64,000 nt of DNA from Stenocarpella maydis (taxonomy: Eukaryota; Ascomycota; Sordariomycetes; Diaporthales; Diaporthaceae), in the NCBI GenBank assembly GCA_002270565.1, contig NQMI01000001.1, positions 725,426 through 789,425 on the forward strand. The letters run 5' to 3'. Made by a program: the position numbers and the translations under genes. Below, one piece after another: positions 45,155 through 55,240 of the stretch. How positions within the stretch are numbered: the stretch's first letter is position 1; each line of letters opens with the position of its first letter. A model generated the notes under the pieces. That model saw nothing but the letters and a program-made list of their open reading frames with translations. It was not told the DNA's origin and made no database searches.

Positions 45155-45213
45155 AAGAAGAAGAAGAAGAAGAAGAAGAAGAAGAAGAAGAAGAAGAAGA
45201 AGAAGAAGAAGAA
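45155..45213. repeat. (GAA)n microsatellite before the monooxygenase start
   Basis: About 19-20 uninterrupted AAG/GAA units, ending 39 nt before the ATG at 45252, so inside the 5' UTR. On the other strand it makes a false poly-Ser frame. Confidence 0.9.
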
Positions 45214-45251
45214 AGGAAAAATCCCGAAGCTTTTGTCTCCACCTCTCGTTC

Positions 45252-46520
45252 ATGATGGCACAGCTGAAGGTCCTCATCGTCGGAGGGGGGATCACGGGCC
45301 CTGCTCTCGCCCATTGGCTCTCAAAGGTGGACTGCGACATCACCATCGTGGAGCGAGCCCCAGACTTGCGCGCCTCGGGCCAGCAGATAGACCTCCGAGG
45401 CGAGGGCGTGGCCGTGATGCGGCGGATGGGGATCGAGCCAGCCGTCAGGGCCAAGGTGGTACAGGAGGAAGGGGCCGAGTTCATCGACAAGTACGGCCGG
45501 AGGAAGGCCTTCTTTGCGGCCAACAAGACCGGCAAGGGCATGCAGAGCCTCACGTCAGAGTTCGAGATTATGCGGGGCGACCTGGTGCGCATCCTGTACG
45601 ATCTGACCAAGGACAAGTGCAGGTACGTCTTTGGGAACTCGATCGAGGGCCTTGAGCAGACGGGCGGCGGGGTGCACGTCAGGTTCTCGGACGGCAAGGA
45701 GGACGACTTCGACCTGGTGGTCGGGGCGGACGGCCAGGGCTCCAGGACGAGGAGGAAAGCATGGGGGCCCGGCGCGAAGGACCCGTTCAGCTTCCTGCAG
45801 CTGTACCTCGCCTACTTCACCATCCCCAGGGGCAAGCAGGACACAATGACCGTCAGGATCTTCAACATGCCCGGCCGGCGAGCCCTCTTCACCAGGGCCG
45901 ACAACCCGAGCACCCTGCAGGTCTACCTCGCCTATCTCGAAAAGGGCGGCCACGCGATGGCGGACGCGCTGCGGAGCGGCGACGTCAAGAAGCAGAAACA
46001 CGTCTGGGCCGACATGCTCAGGGACGGCGGTTGGGAGGTGCCAAGGCTGCTCGACGGCATGCTCAGCTCGCGCGAGGCGGATGACTTTTACTTCCAGAGG
46101 GTCGGCCAGGTCAAGATGGACAAGTGGTCTCGGGGCCGCGTGGTCCTGGTCGGCGACGCGGGCTACGCGCCCTCTCCCCTGACCGGCAAGGGCACCTCGA
46201 TCGGCCTCATTGGCGCCTATGTCCTCGGCGGAGAGCTGGCCAGGCACCTGGCCAGCGGCAGGGACCCGGGACAGGCAGTCGATGCGGCTCTCGAGTCGTA
46301 TGATGCGGTGCTCCGCCCCTGTGTTGACGAGGCCCAGGAGCTGGGTAAGGGTGTCCCATCCGTCTTATACCCCGAGACCGAGTGGGGCGTGTGGTTTCTC
46401 CATTTCGTCGTCAAGGTTATCAGCACCCTCCGCATCAATAAGCTCTTCGAGCGCTTCTCGTCAGACAACTTCGCCCGGGGTTGGAAGCTCCCAGACTACC
46501 CTGAGCTCCAGTACGACTAA
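45252..46520 (+). CDS. FAD-dependent monooxygenase, group A (PHBH/TetX-like)
   Basis: Single exon, 422 aa (a second ATG follows at 45255). The FAD Rossmann motif GGGITG is at residues 11-16, with the ribose-binding acid Glu34 and Arg35 (VERAPD). The DG motif is GADGQGSRTR (158-167) and the GD motif is VGDAGYAPSP (300-309). This order and spacing mark single-component aromatic hydroxylase-type flavoproteins that use NAD(P)H and O2. No substrate-specific motif is clear. The C-terminus has a hydrophobic stretch (WFLHFVVKVISTL, 381-393) as in some family members acting on lipophilic substrates. No PKS, NRPS or other biosynthetic gene is near, so it stands alone. Likely cytosolic; detoxification or secondary metabolism are both possible. 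Confidence 0.88.
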   Translation: MMAQLKVLIVGGGITGPALAHWLSKVDCDITIVERAPDLRASGQQIDLRGEGVAVMRRMGIEPAVRAKVVQEEGAEFIDKYGRRKAFFAANKTGKGMQSLTSEFEIMRGDLVRILYDLTKDKCRYVFGNSIEGLEQTGGGVHVRFSDGKEDDFDLVVGADGQGSRTRRKAWGPGAKDPFSFLQLYLAYFTIPRGKQDTMTVRIFNMPGRRALFTRADNPSTLQVYLAYLEKGGHAMADALRSGDVKKQKHVWADMLRDGGWEVPRLLDGMLSSREADDFYFQRVGQVKMDKWSRGRVVLVGDAGYAPSPLTGKGTSIGLIGAYVLGGELARHLASGRDPGQAVDAALESYDAVLRPCVDEAQELGKGVPSVLYPETEWGVWFLHFVVKVISTLRINKLFERFSSDNFARGWKLPDYPELQYD

Positions 46521-47489
46521 TCCAGAATTGCCACTCGTTAGTTGAGCTCTGGATTGCAGGCCCTGGGTTCTGAATCACGGTTTGCGGAACCGAGGATACC
46601 ATCGAAAGCCGGGGCATCTCCAGGTGGCCCATGTTCGTTTCCAGTGCCGGTCACTTGAAAAGTTATGCCCATATTAGCCACTCAGTCAACTAGTATACAT
46701 ACCCCCCTCATCAGATTCATCGTCTTGTAGTTAGTTATGCGCCTGGGGCAATCGGAGGAGTTCGGGGCGTATAAGCCAACAACGGCACATGTATAGTATC
46801 AGCAGTCAATCCCTGAAGCTTAGGTAGTCTAACCTTGAGTTATTGCCACAGCCTCTGTTCATTCTCAAATCCGCCGCCTCCATGACATACCATGCTGGCA
46901 ATGCATCGACTCGAAGCCAGAGCAGTTGCCAGGATCCTTAGTCCATGCCACAAAATTCTCTCATCACTAACCAATCCATGCGCAAACATGAGCACACCAT
47001 CATGCCCTGGCCGCGCAGGCCTCGTGATCGTGCGTGTGAGCCTGGCGTCGTGTGTAATCTGACATGTTTGGCAGCTGAGCCCTGTTGTTTGCTCAGGGGC
47101 CAGACTTGTTGGACACGGGAAAACATGGGCCACCAGGTTTCGATCAGTTTCTCAGCAAAACAAGAACTCGGTCAATGAGACACAAGCGGTTTGTTATTGG
47201 GTGCAGAAAAGTGGTAGACATGATGCGATATTACAGCATTGCCTAGGTTCTGCAGTTGGTCCTTTCATATATCAAATTGGATTGGCCGACTCCAGATGTC
47301 CATTCGCTGGCGTTCACACAGTGTTTTCTGGAACTCGCAGTATTCCAAACACCAACCAGCCATATCCAGACCCAGCACAGTTGGACGGAGCCGTCCCTCT
47401 CGTCGCCTACTTCCGGCCACCCTTGATCACCCACACTCAGAGAGGGGACTTCTCGGCACACTACCTAGTCTCAAGCGACACCTACAAAA
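46521..47489. other. intergenic, nothing recognised
   Basis: No supported coding frame on either strand. Confidence 0.4.
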
Positions 47490-47760
47490 ATGCCGCTGAT
47501 AATATCGAACAGAGACGCCACGTCTGAGACCAACGGCATCGAGCCGGTCTGGATGACCGTTGCCATTCTATTGCCCGTTCTCTTCTCGCTGTTCCTGCTA
47601 TGGTTCTGCTACAGGTGCTACCGAGCGGACCAAGAGTTCGGGGTAGGTAAATTATTGGCCGGCCCCCCAAATACAAGTGCATAACTGACGCGTCTGTGTC
47701 CCACAGGATATGGAGCGTGCGAGACATCGGCCTTCATGTGGTAGCGTTGAGAGCTGCTGA
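47490..47760 (+). CDS. small one-pass membrane protein, unknown function
   Basis: Two exons, 47490-47642 and 47707-47760, giving 68 aa. The 64-nt intron begins GTAGGT and ends CCCACAG. Residues 22-42 form one strong membrane segment (WMTVAILLPVLFSLFLLWF), followed by CYRCYRAD and a basic, Cys-containing tail (..RARHRPSCGSVESC). Cysteines next to the membrane are plausible palmitoylation sites. If the intron were retained the frame would end a few codons later. No homologue is recognised. It is a tentative gene resting on the splice signals and the clean membrane segment. Confidence 0.42.
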
Positions 47761-48079
47761 GAATGTCATGTCGAGTGGACCTCTGAGGAAATTAGGGCGA
47801 CCATGTACGCTATAATCTAGCAGCAACATTTGCGCACCAAGCTTGCACCGGTGACACTTCCTTCATGCGGCCGGGGCTCCTGGTCTAATGGCCCTACAAC
47901 AACCGCGCCTGCCTAACTAAAAGAGAAATGCAGTAGTATGCACTCGGCCGGCTTCTGGTGTGCACTTTATGCCCGAGCAACCGCGCAGGTTTCTATATTA
48001 GTTTTCCCCGTGCAAGACGCCAGATTCATTTATCACGATCCCACATATCTATAGCCGGGCCAGGTTCGCTGCTCAGATC

Positions 48080-48766
48080 ATGATGGAAGACATCTTCGCA
48101 CAGGATATGTCACAGCACACCAAATCCCTGGTCGGTCCGGCCATGTGTCATGTTCATCAAGCCGCCGATGCCAGCTATTCCGAGACGTCAGCGTCAGTAG
48201 TCGGACCAGAGGCAGCGCAACGTGCGAGGACCCTGACCCTCTTCGCCGAGCTACAGTCGAGGGCTGGTCAGAAGAGGCGCCTGGGCGACCACGACAAAAC
48301 AGAAGCGGAGGAACCAGTGCACAAGCGACTGAGGGTGAAGACTCCGTTGCAGGAGGTCAAGAGGACTACCGCGCATGAGAGGACTTCTGGGGACGCGGTA
48401 AGGGTTTCACAGGATAGAATGGCCGAGGCAAATGGGCGCACGGATGCTGTGCATGTCAAAAGCTCTGGCATTTCTCCTTTCAACAACGCCGCGACGCCGT
48501 CCGGGATACTCCAGGCGGCCAACCGCTTGCGCCCTAGACCTGGGACTCGGATAAAGAAGGTGCGTTTCGAGGACGACATCGCGAAGCAAGCGCCGGGGCA
48601 GTCGGTCGGTCTGGACAAGAAGCTTGAAGAGCCACCTCAGCAGACGACAGCATCCAAGGCGCAGAGCTGTAGGGCGACCCGGCGGGAAACCCTGGTACAG
48701 CCTGTTGACGATGATATAATCATGGCTGATGTCGAAACGGCACTGGCGGCACTGTCTGTCCTGTAA
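48080..48766 (+). CDS. hypothetical nuclear-type protein with PP1-docking-like motif
   Basis: Single exon, 228 aa, two ATGs at 48080 and 48083. Mostly disordered by composition. It has basic clusters QKRRLGDHDK (63-72) and HKRLRVK (80-86) that look like nuclear localisation signals. The motif RIKKVRFEDD (about 156-165) contains KVRF, which fits the protein phosphatase 1 docking consensus [RK]-x0-1-[VI]-x-F and is followed by acidic residues as is usual. The C-terminal DDDIIMADVETALAALSVL is a short amphipathic helix. No known domain. Real-looking because the frame is long relative to its surroundings, but unproven. Confidence 0.5.
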   Translation: MMEDIFAQDMSQHTKSLVGPAMCHVHQAADASYSETSASVVGPEAAQRARTLTLFAELQSRAGQKRRLGDHDKTEAEEPVHKRLRVKTPLQEVKRTTAHERTSGDAVRVSQDRMAEANGRTDAVHVKSSGISPFNNAATPSGILQAANRLRPRPGTRIKKVRFEDDIAKQAPGQSVGLDKKLEEPPQQTTASKAQSCRATRRETLVQPVDDDIIMADVETALAALSVL

Positions 48767-49108
48767 ACACATCGTTGACGACGCGTACAGATAACCTCGC
48801 TCCCCAAGCTGGAGAGTTGTGTGTATCATGCCACTCATGCGACCCACCAGGTCTGTGTGTGATGGACCGAAACCACCTTTTCGCCTAAGCCTTCGGAGCC
48901 AGGTTAGGTTTGTCGTCCACTTGGTCGAAACGGCCCGTCGATGGAGGGCATCCCAGCACGTGGGTCGAGCTGGCAGGTGAGAAGGGCATTGGCTGGAGTA
49001 TTGGATAGGTCGGCATACTCTCAAGTTTTCAGCTAGGTCCGCCACAATTGGTGTGATATGTTGTTGATACAACATCTATTATTAGTCCCACGGCTCCGGA
49101 AAAAGCAT

Positions 49109-50921
49109 CTAGGACGTCTTTCGGGGCCGTCTGAGCGGGTGAGCCTCGGTGTTGAAGACGTACTCGTCTAGACTGATGACGTCTGGCGGGGAGAAAATCA
49201 GGTAAAAGTACTTCAACGTCTCGGCCGTCCAGAAGCTCTGCACGTGTTTGTCAGTGGCCAAGTCAGACACATGAGGCAAAAATAGGAGCAGCACATACCT
49301 CCATCGAGTCCATCTTGTCCGTTGGCCCCGAGACAGTAACATCCCTGATTGCAGAGTTTGCCAAAGGGGTCTCGGTCGCACGCATGACGCTTTGGAACAT
49401 GGTCCACGCGATGTCCCTGATCTCCTCCTGCCCGGTGACCCGGTAGAGTATGAAGACACTTTCAATCGCCTCCGGGCGCAAGATATAGCGAGGATCGCGG
49501 GCGTGCTTGAAACCCTTTTTGAGATTTTGGCTGCCTTGTTTGGACCATTGCTCCTCGTCCCAATCGCAGGGTGCCAGCGATGGGCACGGGATGAGGCCAA
49601 ACAGTTCCGGCAGGAGACCAGTCGGGAATGCGTCGTAGCCCCATGTGCAGCCACGCGTGACACGCTCTCCGATACGGATGTGCGGTTCGATGCCGAATGT
49701 GCGGCCTCCCAGAAGGAACATGCCGCCGACGAAGCAGGCCAGATGCTGACCCTCGGGGTCCAGTGTAACAGTATCCTGTCTCACGTGCGCGTTTCCTGCA
49801 AACAGTATATCGTCCTGGTCAGGAAGCATTGGCCTGAACAAGATGTGCTTCACAACCACGTCCATGGACTTGCGATACATGTGCTCGTAGGAAGGCTCCA
49901 GCCCACCAGTCAGGATAAACATCTTGGGGAGGTACTCGTACAGGCTGTCGGCCAGGGCGCCGAGGGTGAAGCTATTGTCGGACACGACTTCCTCGCGCTG
50001 GAAGTTGAGCGCCGTAGGCCACATCCCAGGGAGCTGGGACTCGTCCTGGGTGCGAGCCAGGAACGCGCGCACGCGGTCAATAGCATCATAGTATTTGCTG
50101 TCTCCGGTCAACTGGGCGAGTCTTGTAAACTCGAGAGCCAGAGATGCCGGGGATGCGCTTGGATCATGGGTCCCCGCGACCTGACGGCCGTTGAGGGCGT
50201 CGTCGTAGTTGAGCCAGAAGCCTGGGAGGCGGTTGGGGGTATCGAAGCCCATGTAGAGCATGTCCCCGAGCTCCTTCGCCTTTTCCAGCAGGGCGGGCGT
50301 GCCGCTCAGGTCGTAGGCGCTAAGGAGGCCGCCCAAATGGCGGATGGTGGTCTCGAACAGGTTGGCGCTCTTGTCGGTGGTGTTGGACCAGTCGAGCCGG
50401 GCGGCGGCTTTGGCGGCGTCGTAGAACTCGTCGAAGAGACCCATTATCCACAGGGTGTCGAGGCTGTCAACGAGGGTAGCTCCCCAGCCGCCGAAGGTAT
50501 TCTTGCCGCCTCCCGAGACGGGCTCGAGTTCGTCCCAGAGCCATGCTTTCTTGGCGTAGGCGGACCAGGAGCGGACGAAGGCGTCCCTGACGGCTTTCCT
50601 ACGCGCCTCAGCAACCTTGTTCTTGTCGGCACTGCCCTGGGGATCGAAATTGTATTGTACATGGGGGAGGGTCTTTGGAATGCCAGTAGGCAAGGAGGCG
50701 AGAGGAGGCGTCGGCGGGAAGAAGAGTTTGGCTGTGGTCCAGTTGAAGGCGGAGGGTACGAAGTCGATGCTGTGGAGGGCGGACAGGTATCTCGAAGGAG
50801 GGCCGGAGTCGGACGTGGGCAGGAATGTTCGGAAGACGATCAGGGCCACCAGGGCCAGGGCGATGAAGACGGGGTGCTTCGACAGCCGACTCGCGGCCAC
50901 GCCCCGGGAGAAAAGGCGCAT
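49109..50921 (-). CDS. GH47 class I alpha-1,2-mannosidase
   Basis: Two exons on the minus strand: 50921-49299 and 49237-49109, giving 583 aa. The 61-nt intron (GTATGT..TGCAG) must be removed to reach the end of the domain. The start is the first in-frame ATG (50921). It is a type II membrane protein: short basic tail, membrane anchor at about residues 17-36, then a stem and the GH47 barrel. Family marks are [59 protein letters not shown] and the C-terminal FNTEAHP, whose Thr571 would hold the catalytic Ca2+. Such enzymes trim Man9GlcNAc2 on N-glycoproteins in the ER or Golgi. Length and anchor fit processing mannosidases rather than the EDEM group. Nothing appears missing. Confidence 0.93.
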
Positions 50922-51985
50922 TCCCAAGGCAGGCAGGCAGGCTACTATTCCACTGCCCGTCTAGTACTCCGTAGAGGGCCTCGGGCGAGGACTCGTCGCA
51001 GTTTCGCGGACTGCTGGTCTCGTGTGTATCACGCCCATCCACGCCGTCGAATGCGAGGTTGTGGAGAAGAGGAGAAGGCCATGTGAAGAAGATGGATGTG
51101 GCTGGTGGCGATTGATGTCGCACAGGGCCAACAGTTTCTATTCGAAACAGGAGATGAGCGAAGGTCGAGTGGGTCTGCTGAGCTGCTTGGAACAGAAAGG
51201 CAAGTGCTTCACAGGCCACAGCAGGTCGACGTGTCTTCTGGCGACAAGCTTTGGTATGGAGTAGATACACTACGTAGTGCTCGCGGGTAAAATACGGAGT
51301 ACGGAGGTACACTTGCTTGGGGGTCGGCCGCATTCTAAGCAGGGGCCCCTTCAATGCACCTCCAAATGTGTCGTCTCCTCTTGACTCCACTTCTCTCGTC
51401 ACCTCAAGCGACGGACAATATCCATGATGCGATGAGCCTGTTGCTTGCTGAGTGCTTGATCGGAACAACACACTCCGATGTGGCTGGCCGAGAGTGCCGA
51501 TGGAGGACCCAAGTGCGTTTATGTAGAGCAATGATACCACATCGCAGCGCTCGGAGCTGGTTGACACCACCCGAAGACCTGATACATACTATATCATTTC
51601 ATTCTCAGAGGAGAGCTGTTTCTGTCCCTGGCTCTCACTGATATTTTTGCTGTGGCTCTCCGTCCTTCGTGCAGCTCATTTCCTAGCCTCACCACACTGC
51701 TGAGCCAACCTAATCCGAGCCGCAGAAACCAATACACAATCAGTTTCATGAGGGCAGCACTCTACTCCTCCCTAGAGCTACTCAGATACTGCTAGACCTG
51801 TGTTTTTGTGCCGGATTTCCGTACATCTGAAATGGAATCTGACAAGTTCTGTGACAAGTGATTGTCCAAGGACGGTCCTTGGAAGCCTTCTTCAGCCATG
51901 AGGCCCCGATATCCTCGGGTATCCCCGGGCGTCCCTCCTGTATTCGAAGACCCCCACCATATGCCCTCGCGCGTCGTGCCTTGTC
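50922..51985. other. intergenic / promoter of GH47 gene, no other gene
   Basis: Contains TACTCCGTA at 50965-50973 and its complement TACGGAGTA at 51293-51301. No supported reading frame. Confidence 0.4.
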
Positions 51986-53113
51986 TCAAAAAGCCCAGTT
52001 TTCATTGTCAATCATGTTGAAGGTAGTGACAATGTAAGGAAGGTGGGGGGGCTCGGTGCCCGAGCTGTCAGTGCAAAAGTCGAACAAAACATTCTCATGT
52101 GTGTAGGCCGGATCGTAAAAGCACTGCGGCGGATGGCCGGGTCCCGCAGTCCACATCCAGAGCCTTCTGAGCTTTGACATGTCGTCAATGACCTCACTCA
52201 TGTCGGTGCTGTCGCGATCAAACGTGACGAGGTTCAGATCCCAGGCGCAATCGCAGTCGAGGAAGTCAGAGACTAGACAGTCCCTAATCCCTCGGACCGG
52301 ATGGTAATATCTGCATTCGCCGCAAAACTCCCGATAGGGTCGCGCGAAGACAAGCATGAGCTTCTTCAGGTCCGGAAAGTAGTCGAGGAAGTGAGCCTTG
52401 TCGGGGCGGCTCCAGTAGCCGAGCGTGATGCGCTGCGGCTGAGGAGGTTCAGCGGCCACTGACTCGGCACTGCTGTCTCCAGATCCGCCGTTGCCGTCCT
52501 CGTAGTCGTGTTCTTGGTCGCTATCGTCGGTGTCGTCCTGGCTGGTCTCGTCACGCTTGGCAAGTGTGTACTCGTAGTAGATGTGAATGGCTTGAATGAA
52601 GTCAAGCGCGATGTTCTTGACGCGGTTGAGACCTCTCAGCCCATCAAGCGAAGGCGTGGACCACTCGACGGACCACTCGCGGTCAAAGAGCAGCACGTCC
52701 TCCGGTCCCCACCAGAGTCCAGTCTCGCCCTCGAGTCCAAAGACGAACTGTCCGTGGCCGTGCTGCAAAAGACACTGTCGGGATTCTGCGCAGATCTGGG
52801 CGAGGATAGGCTGCGAGACCTTGGAGTCGAAACCGAAGACGAATCGGCGGTCATCACTACGACGCGGGTCCATCTGGGCACCCGAGCTTCTCGCCTTGAG
52901 GACTCTACGGCTGGGGATCAGAAGCTTCCAGGCCATGAGACGCAGCTCGGCCGGAAGACGGAATAGGCTTGTCTGGCCAACTGTGTCTTGCATCTTGATG
53001 AGAAGAGAGGTTAGCGTTTGCTAGGGGTTGAGTGGGCTACAGTGAGTTCAGGGTAAGCCGCATACCTTCCGCAAAGCAACGGCCTTGCCTGAATCACTGA
53101 CTGCGGTGCTCAT
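51986..53113 (-). CDS. 2EXR-domain protein, paralogue A
   Basis: Two exons on the minus strand: 53113-53066 (16 codons) and 52993-51986, giving 351 aa. The 72-nt intron starts GTATGC and ends CATCAAG, with GCTAAC before it, and phase is kept. The 2EXR signature SLFRLPAELRLMAWKLLIPSRRVL starts near residue 26. It is followed by the usual FDSKVSQPILAQICAESRQ-LQ block and the hydrophobic LxRVKNIALD helix. An acidic insert (DETSQDDTDDSDQEHDYEDG, about 161-180) splits the domain. 2EXR (PF20150) proteins are very numerous in filamentous fungi and their function is unknown. Start and intron are inferred. The gene is divergent from paralogue B, 960 bp away. Confidence 0.8.
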
Positions 53114-54072
53114 GTTTTTTGAGTGTATTTTGTCTCTCTGTCTTGGGGAAGGGAGATCTGAAAGGCAATTTCGGGATTTGTCGTCGTTGTTGTTGGCTGA
53201 AGCGGAAAGCTGGGGTGCAATATGAAGTCAGGCCTTGGAATGAGCTGGGAAGAGCCAGGATGTTTGCCTTCACTTGCCCAGTTACTGCGGTGATTAGATA
53301 AAACACGATCTAATGAGTGTTTTCATAAATTCAAGTAGTAGCTTCATCACTTGCACGAGCTAGCTCTTTGGACATCGCACCACACACCGAGCAATCTGCT
53401 CTTAGACTCCTTTCACTTTTGGCCACCAGTGACAGCGTAAACGACTTGTGGAAACAGGAGAATGGCCCAAACTTAGTCAACCTTCTTATCACATGGGACT
53501 GTTCAGAAAAACTGCAACTGAAATTTGCAGGTAGCCAGAGAAAACTCACTCGACCATTATGCTTCACCCACAGCCCTCCAAGATACAGTTATTACTACGC
53601 TGTCAACCGCCAACCAGCCTGTATAACAGAGAAAAATTGCAGGAAAAAACAAGCGAGTCACAAAAAAATCCTCTGCCACTTTTCACACTCTCAGTTGTTG
53701 TCAAGATCGACCCGCCAACTTCATCGACAACGCAACATCAACAGACTTTTGGGAGCACCGCAGCTTGTGCTCGCCGTCTTGCAAAGCTCTCCAGAACAAT
53801 TAGAGGCAAGTCTTGACACCCTCAGCTGAAACTGCGCGCTTTTCGCATGGGATTCTTTTGAAACGTGTTCTACAATTTTTAAATGCTTGTTTCAAAGGTT
53901 CGTTTGCACACGTCGTTGACCGTCGACCTCACAGGAACCATCAAAGAGCTGTAGCCACGCAGGTCTCAGCCTCCGAGTCTCCCGATCAACTTTCTGCAAC
54001 CACTTCCAAACTCGGGCTGTCATCACCATCGTTCTCTGCCAACGCCCAACAAGCCGCAGTGACCAGTCGACC
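53114..54072. other. shared intergenic region of the divergent 2EXR pair
   Basis: 960 bp between the two start codons. Only short frames are present. Probably a bidirectional promoter. Confidence 0.45.
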
Positions 54073-55240
54073 ATGTCTTCAATGGCCAACGCAAATGGCG
54101 GCGGCGACGACGCTGATGCCGACACCGAAACAAGGCGCGATGCTGGACCTCAGGCACACGACGACCTGAGCATCTTGAGCATTATATATATCGACCACAA
54201 GCTTGACAAGTCGATTGCTGAACCCGTCCGTGATGAGACGGCCCAGAACACCCCCCGTCCCAAATTGACTTTCGTCTATGTGGACCACCATCTTGATGGC
54301 TCGGTCCCGTATGCTACCGTGCAGAGCACAGACGGATTGTTTCGCCTACCTGCTGAGCTACGCTTCATGATCTGGGAGCTTATCCTTCCAGGAAAGCGAC
54401 TCCTGCGCGCGCGAGCGTGGCATGGTTCTTCGGCGACCAAGAGACGTGAAGGCAGATGGTACTTCAGAGTATGCGACTGGGACTTTTGCAATCATAATTA
54501 CTCTTGGCGGTTCTTTAAAATCCCGAATGCCCTTGCAATCTGCAAGGAGTCACGCCACGTTGCTCTCCGACACGGCTCATTCATCTTTTCCCAACGCGGC
54601 AACAGCCGCGAGACTGGGACTTGGTGGAACCCCAAGCTCGATGTCCTTGGTTTCGATCGTTCATGGGACCTGAAGCTATACCCTTGGGCGCTTCATCACC
54701 TTGAGGGTCTCGAGCATGTCAAGAACATCGCAATTGACGAACAGCAAGCTTGGACCGTCTGCTACGAAGCAGGTTACAATGGGGAGCATCCCCTGGACAT
54801 CCCTCGTGAACTGCGTGAGCCACTCGCTGAGATTCTAGTTCAGGAAGAGCAATGACACAGAGCATTACAATATGGAGTTCTTCCCGCATTTCCAGGAGAT
54901 GGGAATCTACTTCTCTACGATTCATGAAGAACACTACCGGGACTGGATCGGGAACCGAGGTTGCCTCTTCAATGGGAAGTTCGTCCTCGATGAGGATGAA
55001 TTCAGTGTCACGTTTCGATTGGGGAGCAACATGGAGACAGCTGTGAAAGAGCTAAGCCGATACCGAAGGCTTTGCAGGGAAACTTATGTGCAGGAGCCTG
55101 AATATCTGTGGGAGAATCTCATTTCTGGCCCGGTCTACTCCGTCAAGGATGATGATGTCGACATGGAAGCCATTGATCATTGGGAGGGAGCGGGCTTTGG
55201 GATGTGCCAGCAGGATCAGGACGAGGACGTCCCAATATAA
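54073..55240 (+). pseudogene. 2EXR-domain protein, paralogue B, with a frameshift
   Basis: The first frame (54073-54855, 260 codons) has the 2EXR core DGLFRLPAELRFMIWELILPGKRLL at about 87-111, then AICKESRHVALRHG and LEHVKNIAIDEQQ, parallel to paralogue A. It stops at 54855. A second frame, opening just after a TAG at 54834-54836, continues as RKSNDTEHYNMEFFPHFQEM... to 55240 and reads like the rest of the domain (YFSTIHEEHY..., ELSRYRRL). I found no GT donor of fitting phase that would join the frames, so this is a one-base frameshift, a base error, or a missed non-canonical intron. The N-terminus contains two related peptides, IIYIDHKLDKSI and FVYVDHHLDGSV. It is either a recent pseudogene or a shortened protein. 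Confidence 0.65.

Noticed and set aside
45143..45697. Minus-strand frame with a poly-Leu/Ser tail
   Set aside because: The homopolymer comes from the GAA microsatellite and the rest is antisense to the monooxygenase.
49392..51086. Very long plus-strand open frame of 564 codons
   Set aside because: It is antisense to the GH47 gene, lacks any domain and is Gly/Glu/Val-rich, as the reverse complement of a GC-biased coding exon gives.
50608..51570. Minus-strand frame of 320 codons upstream of and overlapping the GH47 start
   Set aside because: Its 3' half is another frame of the GH47 exon, and the 5' part has no coding signature.
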